From positions 248,001 to 312,000 of the forward strand of contig NZ_CP007451.1 of the NCBI RefSeq assembly GCF_000626635.1: a stretch of 64,000 nucleotides of DNA, written 5' to 3'. The DNA is from Draconibacterium orientale (GTDB lineage Bacteria; Bacteroidota; Bacteroidia; Bacteroidales; Prolixibacteraceae). Made by a program: the position numbers and the translations under genes. The notes beneath the pieces were generated by a model. That model worked only from the letters and a program-made list of their open reading frames with translations. It searched no databases and had not been told where the DNA came from. Positions 27,950 through 37,744 of this stretch are shown piece after piece (the first letter of the stretch is position 1; the number at the start of each line of letters is the position of its first letter).

Positions 27950-29877
27950 GATCGAGTAGGAGGAAAATAAAATAGTTTTCCTCCTACTTTATTTTCCGAC
28001 CTCTCACACCACCGTACGTACGGTTCTCGTATACGGCGGTTCCTTAATTAACAACTTCTTACCTTACGATAACAATCCGAAAAGAAAACGTAGCCAGTAA
28101 TTCGTAACCTTTCATTGGTAATGGAGGTAGAAAGGATCCAGCTATGCGCTAATCGCCAATAGCCTTTCCTTGTATTCGCCCACTCCCATGCCTTGTACTT
28201 ATTTACACCCAACTTAATCAGGTTCTTACCCTTGGTCTTTATTCGTTTCCATTGTTTCCAAATAACCATGCGCAACCTTCGACGATACCATTCATCAACT
28301 TTGATTAGAAGCTTCTGCATATCTGCCAGCTTGAAGTATTGCACCCAACCAGTGACGTACTGCCGGAGCGCAACCTTTCTTCGGTCGTTTCCCCAACCGT
28401 TACTGCGGGATGTAAGTTCTCTGATTCTAGCTCTCATCTTATCCACACTTCTCGGGTGAATGCGCAGCCTGCCTTTCCCTCTAAATTTCCCTCTAAATTT
28501 ATAGAAAGAGTAACCAAGAAACCTAATGTTCCTGTTTGATGCAACCTTACTCTTGTCCCGATTGACTATTAAAAACAATTTCTTTTCAATAAAAGGAACG
28601 ATGTTCTTCATTGTCCGTTCGGCACTTCGTTGGCTTCGGCAGAAGATGACCAGGTCGTCGGCGTAGCGAACAAACTTATGGCCCCGCTTCTCTAGTTCCC
28701 TGTCCAGTTCATTAAGAAAAATATTACTCAATAATGGACTTAACGGTCCTCCCTGCGCCACCCCTTCATAGCTTTCTTCAAACTTACCGTCCTTCATCAC
28801 TCCTGCATTAAGGTATTTATGGATAAGCGATATGACCCGCCCATCTTTTACCTTTCGGGATAATACCTCAATGTGTTTGCTGTGGCATACTGTGTCAAAG
28901 AAACGTTCGAGGTCTAAATCAACTGCATAACCACAACCTTGCGTGATGTAAGCCTGCCATTTTTGAAGTGCCTGATGGGCACTGTGTTTTGGACGGAAAC
29001 CGTAACTGTGATCCGAAAACTCGGGGGCAAAGATCAACTGTAGTTGTTGTGCGATACTTTGTTGGATAACCCTGTCTACGACTGTGGGGATACCCAACTG
29101 ACGCTTCTTCCCGTTTTCTTTAGGTATATCCACCCGTCTCACAGGATTGGGGCGGTATTTACCTTTATGAATAGAGGCCAGTAACTTATCCTTGTGACAG
29201 ACAAGATAATCCTTTAAGGATTCAACTTGCATCTTATCAACACCTCCTGCTCCTTTATTCCGCTTAACTTGTTTGTAAGCTGTGTTTAGGTTGGAGGATG
29301 AAAGGATACGTTCTAACAATCCATTCTCTGACTGATAGTTGGGAGTGAGGTTGTTTTCTGTTATCTCTATAAAAGTCTGCCCTCCCGCATAGCCTTCGGA
29401 TGCCGTCCTATTCTTTTGCGGACAGGTCTTCGAATCATCAAAGATTTTCTGCATTGTTCCTTTCATTGAGTAACATTCATTTACTTCTCACTCATTAAGG
29501 TTCGGCCCTTCCCATAAGTTGTCGGTTATGGTACTATGGCCTCGGCTGACTTCTCACGATAAATCTTTTCCAACCGTGTTTCATACTCTGTTTCCACACC
29601 TCCGTGAGACCTCCCGCGGTAAGATAAATAACTTTCATTCCATCCTCCCGCACCATCTACACTCCAATGTCCGTGTAGTTTTGGACTTCGTTTTGTTTGG
29701 CAAACTTATCCCATTGGAAATGCCTAATGATGTTCGTGTTCCTCGGGTCAGAAATTTGCTTTCAGCTTCCTTCAGATTCCACCTCACGATGGACACCCTT
29801 GCCTTCGGCTAATGGTTGGCACTACAAACCCCCATTCAGGACTTTCACCCTATAGCTATCTACCATGCACGGCACAC
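27950..29877 (-). mobile_element. Group II intron, class C-like, inserted after the folD terminator
   Basis: The 5' end on the minus strand is GTGTGCCGTGCATGG at 29877, a GUGYG-type start. The 3' part shows a domain V-like hairpin at about 28005-28040 (arms around CCGTACGTACGG with a CGTATACG segment) and a domain VI-like hairpin (GTAGGAGGAAAA/TTTTCCTCCTAC, 27955-27988). The exact 3' boundary, near 27950, is uncertain. The reverse transcriptase gene occupies the middle. The 5' junction falls directly after the T-run of the folD terminator, the usual target of class C introns. Confidence 0.85.
28048..29466 (-). CDS. ltrA: Group II intron reverse transcriptase/maturase
   Basis: A 472-residue protein with reverse transcriptase blocks: RRVDIPKENGKKRQLGIPTVVDRVIQQ, the YGFRPKHSAHQAL block, VDLDLERFFD, GVAQGGPLSPLLSNI and the catalytic FVRYADD. 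The maturase/DNA-binding region follows (ELTSRSNGWG, VTGWVQYFKLADMQ). No HNH endonuclease domain is present at the C-terminus, which fits class C introns. It would splice and mobilise the surrounding intron. The frame is intact, so the intron may be active. Confidence 0.95.
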   Translation of the reverse strand: MKGTMQKIFDDSKTCPQKNRTASEGYAGGQTFIEITENNLTPNYQSENGLLERILSSSNLNTAYKQVKRNKGAGGVDKMQVESLKDYLVCHKDKLLASIHKGKYRPNPVRRVDIPKENGKKRQLGIPTVVDRVIQQSIAQQLQLIFAPEFSDHSYGFRPKHSAHQALQKWQAYITQGCGYAVDLDLERFFDTVCHSKHIEVLSRKVKDGRVISLIHKYLNAGVMKDGKFEESYEGVAQGGPLSPLLSNIFLNELDRELEKRGHKFVRYADDLVIFCRSQRSAERTMKNIVPFIEKKLFLIVNRDKSKVASNRNIRFLGYSFYKFRGKFRGKGRLRIHPRSVDKMRARIRELTSRSNGWGNDRRKVALRQYVTGWVQYFKLADMQKLLIKVDEWYRRRLRMVIWKQWKRIKTKGKNLIKLGVNKYKAWEWANTRKGYWRLAHSWILSTSITNERLRITGYVFFSDCYRKVRSC

Positions 29878-29881
29878 CAAA

Positions 29882-29915
29882 AAAAGGGGACACCGTTATG
29901 TCCCCTTTTCTTACG
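29882..29915 (-). terminator. folD terminator next to the intron insertion point
   Basis: Minus-strand hairpin AAGGGGACA-TAACGG-TGTCCCCTT followed by a T-run, directly downstream of folD. The intron's first base follows two bases later. Confidence 0.9.
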
Positions 29916-29928
29916 ATATAATTTCGTT

Positions 29929-30804
29929 TTATTTATAAATCTCCTTTTTTGCCGACAGCAAGGTATTTAACAACAGCGAGGTACGTGTCATCGGTCCTAC
30001 TCCACCCGGAACCGGTGTGATGTACGAACATTTTGGAGCTACCTCATCGTACAAAACATCGCCTTTCAGTTTCCATCCCGACTTTGTTTTATCCGATTTT
30101 ACTCGGGTAGTACCCACGTCGATAACAACGGCACCTTCTTTAACCATATCGGCCGTTACAAACTCAGGAACTCCCATCGCAACGATTAAAATATCGGCAT
30201 TGGCACAAACTTCTTTCAGATTAGCAGTGCGACTATGAGCAACGGTTACAGTGGCGTTAATTGCCTTTTGCGACATCAATACACTCATTGGGCGGCCAAC
30301 AATATTACTGCGGCCCAAAACCACACAGTTTTTACCGCTGGTTTCAATGTTGTAGCGCTTCAGCAATTCAACAATTCCGTAGGGAGTTGCCGAAACAAAC
30401 GACGGCAAACCAATTACCATGCGTCCAACGTTTATCGGGTGAAATCCATCAACATCTTTTTTCGGATCAATGGCTTCAATTACTTTCTGCTCCGAGATAT
30501 GTTTTGGAAGTGGCAATTGAACAATAAAACCATCCAAATCGTCATCGTTGTTCAATTCTTCTACCTTGGCAAGCAATTCCTCTTCGGTTACATCGTCTTC
30601 ATAACGAATCAGCGAAGACTTAAAACCAACGGCTTCACAATCTTTAATTTTGTAGGCAACATAGGTTTCGCTACCCCCATCATGACCAACCAGAATAGCT
30701 GCCAAATGAGGTTGTTTTCCTCCGTTGTCGATGATTTGTTTAACCTCTTCTGCTATTTCCTGCTTAATTTCAGCAGCAACTTTTTTTCCGTCGATCAAAT
30801 TCAT
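29929..30804 (-). CDS. folD: Methylenetetrahydrofolate dehydrogenase / methenyltetrahydrofolate cyclohydrolase
   Basis: A 291-residue protein with the family blocks [13 protein letters not shown] (catalytic lysine), [35 protein letters not shown] and [13 protein letters not shown]-like [12 protein letters not shown]. It interconverts methylene-, methenyl- and formyl-THF in the cytoplasm. Full length. Confidence 0.97.
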   Translation of the reverse strand: MNLIDGKKVAAEIKQEIAEEVKQIIDNGGKQPHLAAILVGHDGGSETYVAYKIKDCEAVGFKSSLIRYEDDVTEEELLAKVEELNNDDDLDGFIVQLPLPKHISEQKVIEAIDPKKDVDGFHPINVGRMVIGLPSFVSATPYGIVELLKRYNIETSGKNCVVLGRSNIVGRPMSVLMSQKAINATVTVAHSRTANLKEVCANADILIVAMGVPEFVTADMVKEGAVVIDVGTTRVKSDKTKSGWKLKGDVLYDEVAPKCSYITPVPGGVGPMTRTSLLLNTLLSAKKEIYK

Positions 30805-30894
30805 ATTGTCTAATTTCTCGCAAAGGCGCTAAGACGCCAGGTTATTATTATAGAACTGTCAATTGCGTTTTTTAATCGCCAGTGGATAATTGCC

Positions 30895-30950
30895 ACTTTC
30901 CAATGACCAGTGACTGATGACCAGTGTCCAATGACCAGTGACCAGTGACT
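30895..30950. repeat. Short tandem repeat of TGACCAGTG units
   Basis: Several copies of a CAATGACCAGTGAC-like unit lie between folD and ffh and touch the ffh stop codon. The reverse complement of the same unit (CACTGGTCATTAGTC) is repeated at 35521-35576 and once at 35281. Confidence 0.75.
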
Positions 30951-32290
30951 AAAACTTACGTCCCTGCCCTTGCATTCCGGCCATCATGCGTTGAACATTT
31001 TTCCCCTGCGATACCATACGCATCATTTTACGTGTTTCGCCAAATTGTTTCAGCAAACGGTTTACTTCCTGAATATCGGTTCCCGATCCGTTGGCAATAC
31101 GTTTTCTGCGGCCTCCGTTAATCAACGATGGATTTTCACGCTCGGCCGGTGTCATTGAAAAAATAATGGCTTCGATGTGCTTAAATGCGTCATCGTCGAT
31201 ATCCATTCCTTTTAACGCTTTTCCCATGCCCGGAATCATTCCCATCACATCTTTCAGGTTACCCATTTTTTTAATCTGGTTAATCTGTTTCAGGAAATCG
31301 TTAAAATCAAATGTATTTTTCTGCAGCTTTTTCTGCAGGCGTTTTGCTTCTTCTTCATCAAATTGTTCCTGGGCTTTTTCAACCAGCGACACAATATCAC
31401 CCATTCCCAAAATACGGTCGGCCATACGATCGGGGTGGAAAACGTCGAGCGCATCAACTTTTTCGCCGGTACCCACAAACTTAATCGGCTTTTCAACCAC
31501 TGCACGAATCGATAAGGCAGCACCACCGCGGGTATCACCATCGAGTTTGGTAAGAACAACGCCGTCGAAATCCAGGCGGTCGTTAAATTCTTTTGCTGTA
31601 TTTACCGCATCCTGACCGGTCATCGAGTCAACCACAAAAAGAATCTCATCCGGATTGATGGCTTTCTTAACGGCAGAAATCTCGTTCATCATCTGCTCAT
31701 CAACGGCCAAACGACCGGCGGTATCCACAATCACCACATCGTTACCATTGGCTTTTGCATGTGCAATTGCTGCTTTGGCAATTTTCACCGGATCCATGTT
31801 TCCTTCTTCGGTATAAACCGGAACATTGATCTGCTCGCCCAGAACTTTCAACTGATCGATTGCAGCCGGACGATAAACGTCGCATGCCACCAACAGCGGA
31901 TGACGGCCTTTTTTGCTTTTCAGCATATTTGCCAGTTTTCCGGAGAAAGTGGTTTTACCCGAACCTTGCAACCCCGACCATCAGGATGACCGCCGGTTTA
32001 TTTTCAAGCTTAATATCGGTAAAAGTACCACCCATCAATTGCGCCAGCTCGTCTTTCACGATCTTTACCATCATTTGCCCCGGTTTTACGGCAGACAAAA
32101 CATCCTGCCCCAAAGCTTTGACTTTTACGTCGTCGGTAAATTTTTTGGCAATTTTAAAGTTAACGTCGGCATCCAATAACGCACGACGAATATCTTTTAG
32201 CGTTTCCGCCACATTGATCTCGGTAATTTTCCCTTGTCCTTTAAGTAGTTTGAAGGACTTCTCCAGCCTGTCGCTTAAATTATCAAACAT
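30949..32290 (-). CDS. ffh: Signal recognition particle protein Ffh, with a single-base frameshift
   Basis: The N domain ([22 protein letters not shown]) and the G/M domains are in two frames. Removing one C from the CCCC run at 31972-31975 (plus strand) restores the P-loop GLQGSGKTT. Downstream are the G motifs DTAGR, TKLDG and the Met-rich M domain ([32 protein letters not shown]). Ffh binds 4.5S RNA and targets membrane proteins for co-translational insertion. As this gene is essential, the frameshift is very likely an assembly error. A TATTTTTG -7-like box lies upstream on the minus strand (32319-32326). Confidence 0.93.
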
Positions 32291-32394
32291 GCTTTTACTT
32301 CTTTTTGAAAATGAGGTGCAAAAATAGGGAAAAAAGTTTGAAGAAAGAAGCCGGTTGTATGAAGTTTCTTTACAGATTTACAGGAAGTCATCTT

Positions 32395-32425
32395 TTTGAA
32401 ATGATGATATGCTTGTCTACCTTTG
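32395..32425 (+). promoter_or_regulatory. Consensus Bacteroidota promoter of the Tex-family gene
   Basis: TTTG at 32395-32398, exactly 19 bases, then TACCTTTG at 32418-32425: a perfect TTTG-N19-TAnnTTTG match. It places the transcription start just before the ATG at 32446 and rules out the earlier in-frame start at 32305. Confidence 0.8.
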
Positions 32426-32445
32426 CGATTCAAGAAAAACAAAAT

Positions 32446-34581
32446 ATGCAAAACAAAATCATAGATCTAATTGCCCTCAACCTGGGACTGAACACCACCC
32501 AGGTTTTAAACACCATAAATTTGCTGAATGAAGGCGCCACCGTTCCGTTTATTTCGCGCTACCGAAAAGAACGCACCGGCAGTCTCGACGAAGTGCAGGT
32601 GCTACAAATTAAGGAGCAAAACGATAAATATGCTGAACTTGCCAAGCGCAAAGAAACCATACTGAAAACCATTAACGAACAAGAACAATTAACTCCGGAT
32701 CTGAAAAAGCGAATTGAAGATTGTTTTGATTCGGTTGAGCTGGAAGACATTTACCTGCCCTACAAACCCAAGCGCCGCACCAAAGCCACCATCGCCCGCG
32801 AAAAAGGATTGGAACCACTGGCAAAAATTGTAATGAAACAGCTGGAACGCGATCCGGAATACCGGGCCAATCCGTTTTTAAACGATGAAGTGCCTGCAGT
32901 TGAAGATGCACTTTCGGGAGCCCGCGATATTATTGCCGAATGGGTAAGCGAAAACGAACGTGCCCGGAATATTGTGCGAAAAGGATTTGACCTGGGAGCT
33001 TACATTAGCTCAAAAGTTATAAAAGGAAAAGAGGAAGAAGCCGCCAAATACCGCGACTATTTCGATTGGAGCGAACCCTTGAAAAAATGCCCTTCGCACC
33101 GATTGCTGGCCATGCGCCGCGGCGAAAACGAAGGATTTTTGCGTGTTTCCATTTCGCCAAACGAAGAGCGGGTACTGGAAAACCTCGAACGTTTTTTCGT
33201 AAAAGGCAACAACGACAGCTCGCAACAAGTAGCACTTGCCGTTAAAGACAGCCTAAAACGCCTCATCCAGCCATCGATAGAAACAGAATTTGCCAAACTA
33301 TCGAAAGAAAAAGCGGATGCAGAAGCCATAAACGTTTTTACCGAAAACCTGAAACAGTTGTTGCTGGCACCTCCGCTGGGGCAAAAACGAACCCTGGCCA
33401 TCGATCCGGGCTACCGCACAGGCTGCAAAGTGGTTTGCCTCGATGAACAGGGAAACCTGCTGCACAACGAAAATATTTACCCGCACAAACCGCAGGAAGA
33501 AAAAAAGATGGCGGCAAAAAAAGTATCGTCGATGGTAGAAATGTACCAGATTGATGCCATTGCCATTGGAAACGGAACCGCCAGCCGCGAAACGGAAGCT
33601 TTTATAAAAAAGCTGCGTTATAACCGCGAAGTGCGTGTGTATGTCGTAAGTGAAGATGGTGCTTCGGTTTATTCGGCCTCGTCGGTCGCCCGTCAGGAAT
33701 TTCCGCAATACGATGTAACTGTGCGAGGAGCCATTTCAATTGGCCGCCGCTTAATGGATCCGCTGGCTGAGCTGGTGAAAATCGATCCGAAAAGCATTGG
33801 CGTTGGGCAGTACCAGCACGATGTTGATCAGAAACAGCTGAAAAATAGTCTCGATTCAGTGGTTGAGCTGAGCGTAAACGCGGTTGGCGTAAATTTAAAT
33901 ACCGCCAGCAAACACCTGCTCACCTACATTTCGGGGCTTGGCCCGCAACTGGCAGAAAATATTACCACTTACCGAAAAGAAAACGGGATGTTCGAATCGC
34001 GCGACTCACTAAAAAAAGTTCCGCGAATGGGACCAAAAGCTTTTGAACAAGCCGCCGGGTTCCTGCGTATTCCTGATGCGAAAAATCCGTTGGACAATTC
34101 AGGTGTACATCCCGAATCGTACAAAATCGTATCGAAAATTGCCAAAGACCTGAAGTGTGAAGTGAAAGACCTGATCAGAAACGAAGAGCTGATTTCGAAA
34201 ATTGATTTCAAGAATTATGTAACTGCCGAAGTAGGCCTCCCTACCCTCACCGACATAAAAAATGAATTGCTTAAACCGGGTCGCGATCCGCGAAAACCAA
34301 TCAAAGTTTTTGAATTTGCCGATGGTATTTTCAACATCACCGATTTACAGGTGGGCATGGTACTGCCCGGAATTGTGAACAACATTACCAAGTTTGGCGC
34401 TTTTGTTGATGTGGGCATTAAAGAGTCGGGATTGATTCACGTTTCGGAAATGGCCGATCGTTTTATCTCCGATCCGAATGAAATTGTAAAACTGCACGAA
34501 CATGTAAAAGTGCGCGTAAAAGAACTGGATATTCCGCGCAAACGCATTCAGTTGTCGTTAAAAGGTGTTGATCAGGAATAA
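32446..34581 (+). CDS. tex: Tex-family RNA-binding transcription accessory protein
   Basis: About 711 residues. The N-terminal Tex helices (VPFISRYRKERTGSLDEVQV, LEDIYLPYKPKRRTKA), the YqgF-like RNase H fold (LAIDPGYRTGCKV), the double HhH region (NTASKHLLTYISGLGPQLAENI, VPRMGPKAFEQAAGFLRI) and the C-terminal S1 domain (GMVLPGIVNNITKFGAFVDVGIKESGLIH) appear in order. It is a cytoplasmic nucleic-acid-binding protein of the transcription machinery. The start at 32446 is set by the promoter at 32395-32425. Confidence 0.95.
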   Translation: MQNKIIDLIALNLGLNTTQVLNTINLLNEGATVPFISRYRKERTGSLDEVQVLQIKEQNDKYAELAKRKETILKTINEQEQLTPDLKKRIEDCFDSVELEDIYLPYKPKRRTKATIAREKGLEPLAKIVMKQLERDPEYRANPFLNDEVPAVEDALSGARDIIAEWVSENERARNIVRKGFDLGAYISSKVIKGKEEEAAKYRDYFDWSEPLKKCPSHRLLAMRRGENEGFLRVSISPNEERVLENLERFFVKGNNDSSQQVALAVKDSLKRLIQPSIETEFAKLSKEKADAEAINVFTENLKQLLLAPPLGQKRTLAIDPGYRTGCKVVCLDEQGNLLHNENIYPHKPQEEKKMAAKKVSSMVEMYQIDAIAIGNGTASRETEAFIKKLRYNREVRVYVVSEDGASVYSASSVARQEFPQYDVTVRGAISIGRRLMDPLAELVKIDPKSIGVGQYQHDVDQKQLKNSLDSVVELSVNAVGVNLNTASKHLLTYISGLGPQLAENITTYRKENGMFESRDSLKKVPRMGPKAFEQAAGFLRIPDAKNPLDNSGVHPESYKIVSKIAKDLKCEVKDLIRNEELISKIDFKNYVTAEVGLPTLTDIKNELLKPGRDPRKPIKVFEFADGIFNITDLQVGMVLPGIVNNITKFGAFVDVGIKESGLIHVSEMADRFISDPNEIVKLHEHVKVRVKELDIPRKRIQLSLKGVDQE

Positions 34582-34657
34582 ATGATGAGAAATGGTGGTA
34601 TTTCGATTATAACGTTTGGGAAGCCTTTCCCGTTAATGGATCTTTTGTTTGAAGAGC

Positions 34658-34879
34658 TTACGAATTAGTTTCCTCATTATAAGGATTGAAAGGTTTCTCA
34701 GGCGTTACAATCCAGAAAATAATATAAACCAGCAAGCCGGGAAATCCGGCAGAGAAAAGCGATAGCAGCACATAGATTACCCGTACCAAAACCACATCTA
34801 TCGAGAAATATTCGGCAAAGCCGGCCAAAACACCTCCAAGTACCCGGTTACGCGAACGATATAAACGATCTGCTGCCAT
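34658..34879 (-). CDS. PspC domain protein
   Basis: A 73-residue protein: LYRSRNRVLGGVLAGFAEYFSIDVVLVRVIYVLLSLFSAG is the PspC core, with a hydrophobic segment following (LLVYIIFWIVTPE). Stand-alone PspC proteins sit in the inner membrane and relate to envelope stress. It lies 44 bp after the acidic protein gene on the same strand and is probably co-transcribed. Confidence 0.88.
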   Translation of the reverse strand: MAADRLYRSRNRVLGGVLAGFAEYFSIDVVLVRVIYVLLSLFSAGFPGLLVYIIFWIVTPEKPFNPYNEETNS

Positions 34880-34923
34880 TGCTCTTCTGTGTATTTTGCT
34901 GAATTAAATCAGCGCGTTAGAAA

Positions 34924-35175
34924 CTACTCCTCGTCGTCTTCTGCCAGTAGTTCTTCGTTTTCAAATTCTTTTTCCAAAAATTCTTCGGCTGCCTCCACCA
35001 GTTCTGTAATAAATTTTTCATCTCCTGGTTCTCCGTCAATCCAGTGAATTTCCTGGTTGTTCCAGAAATCATCAATATCTGCTTCAATAATAAAACGTGG
35101 AGTTTCGGTATGAACCACAAAAATAGTATCAGGCGTTTCCTGCGAATTGTCGGCTAATAAAAACTTTGGTAACAT
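34924..35175 (-). CDS. Small acidic protein of unknown function
   Basis: An 83-residue protein, rich in Glu/Asp, with an acidic C-terminal tail (EEFLEKEFENEELLAEDDEE). No domain is recognised. The start ATG (35175) is preceded by an A-rich leader, normal for this phylum. It precedes the PspC gene. It appears to be a real gene because of its codon use and placement, but no function can be given. Confidence 0.6.
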   Translation of the reverse strand: MLPKFLLADNSQETPDTIFVVHTETPRFIIEADIDDFWNNQEIHWIDGEPGDEKFITELVEAAEEFLEKEFENEELLAEDDEE

Positions 35176-35911
35176 GATTAATTGTTTTTTATGTTGTTTA
35201 TGCGAAATTACGAGAAAATACCTTCGCTTTGGTCATTTATCTGAAAGAAAATGGAAATTCGGTTTTAGTTTGGTATTGGGCACTGGTCATTGGTTGACGG
35301 AAGCTCCCCTGATCAGGAAAGCCGGCATCAAGCTACTTTCTGCGTTTCATTGAAGCTGTTTTCCCTTTTTAAGGGAAAATGTCGACAGACAAAAGGGTAA
35401 AGCAGTTTTCAATACATTTTTTATTTTAATATCCGTACCCCTCATCCGTCAGTTGAGCTTGCGAAATCCCGTACTTTACATCGGGAACAGAAGGGTACTG
35501 AAAATAAAAAGAAAGGATGCTGGTTATTGGTCATTAGTCACTGGTCATTAGTCATTAGTCACTGGTCACTGGTCATTTCCGGTATTAAGCAACAATTTTA
35601 CAATTTCACAGTTTAGCAATTTAACAGTTTCACAATTTAACAGTTTATCAATCCTCCTCAATCTTCAATCCATCTTTTCTCAATCTTCAATCAACCGCAG
35701 CGCATCAAAGTCATCTCGTGTCTTCATTTAATAACATTTTAAAAATAAAAATCTCATTTTTTAGCAAATTGAACAGGATTGCTATTTTTAACTCAGTTTT
35801 TGAAACGAGCATACAATAATGCCTTTTATCCGAATAAAAGTATTGGGCGATGCGGGGTTCAAAAGTCATCTTTTGAATGAACAATTCAACGTATAAAAAA
35901 AACTGCAAATA
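35176..35911. repeat. Repeat-rich intergenic region upstream of the AGCS symporter
   Basis: From 35353 to 35500 lies copy B of the dispersed element seen at 10127-10231 (palindrome TTTTCCCTT..AAGGGAAAA, then GTCGACAGACAAAAGGGTA). From 35521 to 35576 come repeated CACTGGTCATTAGTC-type units. From about 35590 to 35655 there are repeats of CAATTTAACAGTTTCA. No gene is convincing; the open frames on the minus strand have no support. Confidence 0.75.
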
Positions 35912-37642
35912 ATGAACAAACTCAATGAGATTCTCTCAACCATCGACGACCATATTGGAGGCTCGGAATGGTTTGTATTTTTATTACTCGGAACCGGTAT
36001 CTTTTTTACTATTTATCTGAAATTTCCCCAATTCCGTTACATGAAACATTCGCTGCGAATTGTAAGAGGAAAATTCGACAAAGAAGGCGACGAGGGCGAT
36101 ACATCCCATTTTCAGGCCTTAACAACAGCCTTGTCGGGAACAGTGGGAACCGGAAATATTGCAGGTGTGGCGCTGGCCATCCACCTGGGTGGTCCGGCAG
36201 CCCTTTTCTGGATGCTGGTAACAGCAGCCCTGGGTATGACCACCAAATTTGTGGAAGTTACCCTGTCGCACAAATACCGCGACAAAGCTGCCGACGGATC
36301 GATTGCCGGTGGCCCCATGTATTTCATGAAAAAACGTTTGAACATTCCTTTAAAAAATAACAAGCTTTTAAAAACAGGCACTTTGCTGGGCGGGCTTTTT
36401 GCTATAGCCACCATACTTTCGTCGTTTGGCACCGGAAACCTGCCGCAAATCAACAGTATCTCCAACTCGCTGTTCGAAACATTTGGCATTAACCACATGG
36501 TAAGTGGAGGTATTTTGGCCGTACTGCTTGGGCTGGTAATTGTTGGTGGAATTAAACGTATTGCCAATGTTACCTCGAAACTGGTGCCACTAATGGCCAT
36601 TATTTATTTTGTAGGAGCGCTGGCTGTTATCACTTATAATTACGAAAATATTATTCCTTCTATCGCTGCTATTTTCGGCGACGTTTTCAATGGTTCGGCA
36701 GCAGTTGGCGGTTTTTTGGGCGGAAGCATTGCTTTTGCTTTTAACCGTGGCGTAAACCGGGGATTGTTCTCGAACGAGGCCGGACAAGGATCGGCGCCAA
36801 TTGCCCACGCCGCTGCCCGTGCTCACGAACCGGTTTCGGAAGGGTTGGTTGCCTTATTGGAACCATTTATCGATACCATTATTATTTGTACACTAACCGG
36901 GCTTGTGCTTTTATCGTCGGGGGTTTGGACCGAAAAACACCAGAACCTTTTTCAGGAAACCGATATTGTAGTGCTCGACGGAACATATTCGGAAGCCAAC
37001 CAAAACGATGTTAAGCAGTTACACAACTACCTGGTTGGAAAAGCTGATTTGCCGCTATTCAACAATAGTCTTCAGGTACAAAACGGAGAAATTGTAAACC
37101 AGCCAACCATCTTACATGCACGCTCGGTAGCCGAAGATATTCGCGTTTTTGTGGACAACCAACCCTATTCGGGAGAAATAATAATTACCGGCGGTAAGAT
37201 TGACCGGTCGCCGGACAGCCCGAATCCCAAAGGCCTGGTGCTGGAAGGAAAATCGCTGATGCACAGTGCTCCGCTTACCACCATTGCTTTTACACGCAGC
37301 TGGTTTGGCGACTACGGAAAATACATCGTTTCAATCGGGCTGTTGCTGTTTGCCTTCTCAACTGCCATTAGCTGGTCGTATTACGGCGGCCGCGCGGTTA
37401 CCTATTTGTTTGGCGTGAAGGGCGTTGTTTGGTACCGCCTGGTTTATGTTATCGGCTTCTTCCTGGCATCGTTTACCGACACGACAATTGTTTGGACACT
37501 TTCGGGAATTACCATTGCATTGATGACGATTCCCAACCTCATCGGTCTGCTTTTCCTTTCAAAAGAAATGAAGAGCGAGGTGAAATTATTCTGGGTAGAA
37601 TATGGAAAACGTTTCCCTGACGAGAAAGTACCCAAAGGATAG
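35912..37642 (+). CDS. AGCS-family sodium/alanine symporter with an inserted extracytoplasmic-type segment
   Basis: A 576-residue polytopic membrane protein. The AGCS signatures [31 protein letters not shown] and [25 protein letters not shown] are intact. Between residues about 338 and 455 there is a polar insert ([16 protein letters not shown] to about SWFGDYG) not present in the basic family. The protein should import alanine or glycine with sodium. A strong hairpin terminator follows. Confidence 0.92.
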   Translation: MNKLNEILSTIDDHIGGSEWFVFLLLGTGIFFTIYLKFPQFRYMKHSLRIVRGKFDKEGDEGDTSHFQALTTALSGTVGTGNIAGVALAIHLGGPAALFWMLVTAALGMTTKFVEVTLSHKYRDKAADGSIAGGPMYFMKKRLNIPLKNNKLLKTGTLLGGLFAIATILSSFGTGNLPQINSISNSLFETFGINHMVSGGILAVLLGLVIVGGIKRIANVTSKLVPLMAIIYFVGALAVITYNYENIIPSIAAIFGDVFNGSAAVGGFLGGSIAFAFNRGVNRGLFSNEAGQGSAPIAHAAARAHEPVSEGLVALLEPFIDTIIICTLTGLVLLSSGVWTEKHQNLFQETDIVVLDGTYSEANQNDVKQLHNYLVGKADLPLFNNSLQVQNGEIVNQPTILHARSVAEDIRVFVDNQPYSGEIIITGGKIDRSPDSPNPKGLVLEGKSLMHSAPLTTIAFTRSWFGDYGKYIVSIGLLLFAFSTAISWSYYGGRAVTYLFGVKGVVWYRLVYVIGFFLASFTDTTIVWTLSGITIALMTIPNLIGLLFLSKEMKSEVKLFWVEYGKRFPDEKVPKG

Positions 37643-37677
37643 CTTTCAAAAATACACTCAGTATTTTAAACGGGAAA

Positions 37678-37714
37678 GGGATGTCATCTTTTCGAAAAGA
37701 TGACATCCCTTTTT
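37678..37714. terminator. Strong bidirectional terminator
   Basis: A perfect 32-base palindrome (16-bp arms, GGGATGTCATC...GATGACATCCC) followed by five T and preceded by AAA. It ends the symporter gene. Confidence 0.92.
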
Positions 37715-37744
37715 CAATAAAAAGAAAATCACGACATTTGATTT

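Noticed and set aside
35711-35908. Minus-strand 65-residue open frame upstream of the symporter
   Set aside because: It lies in repeat and promoter sequence, has low-complexity composition and no support.
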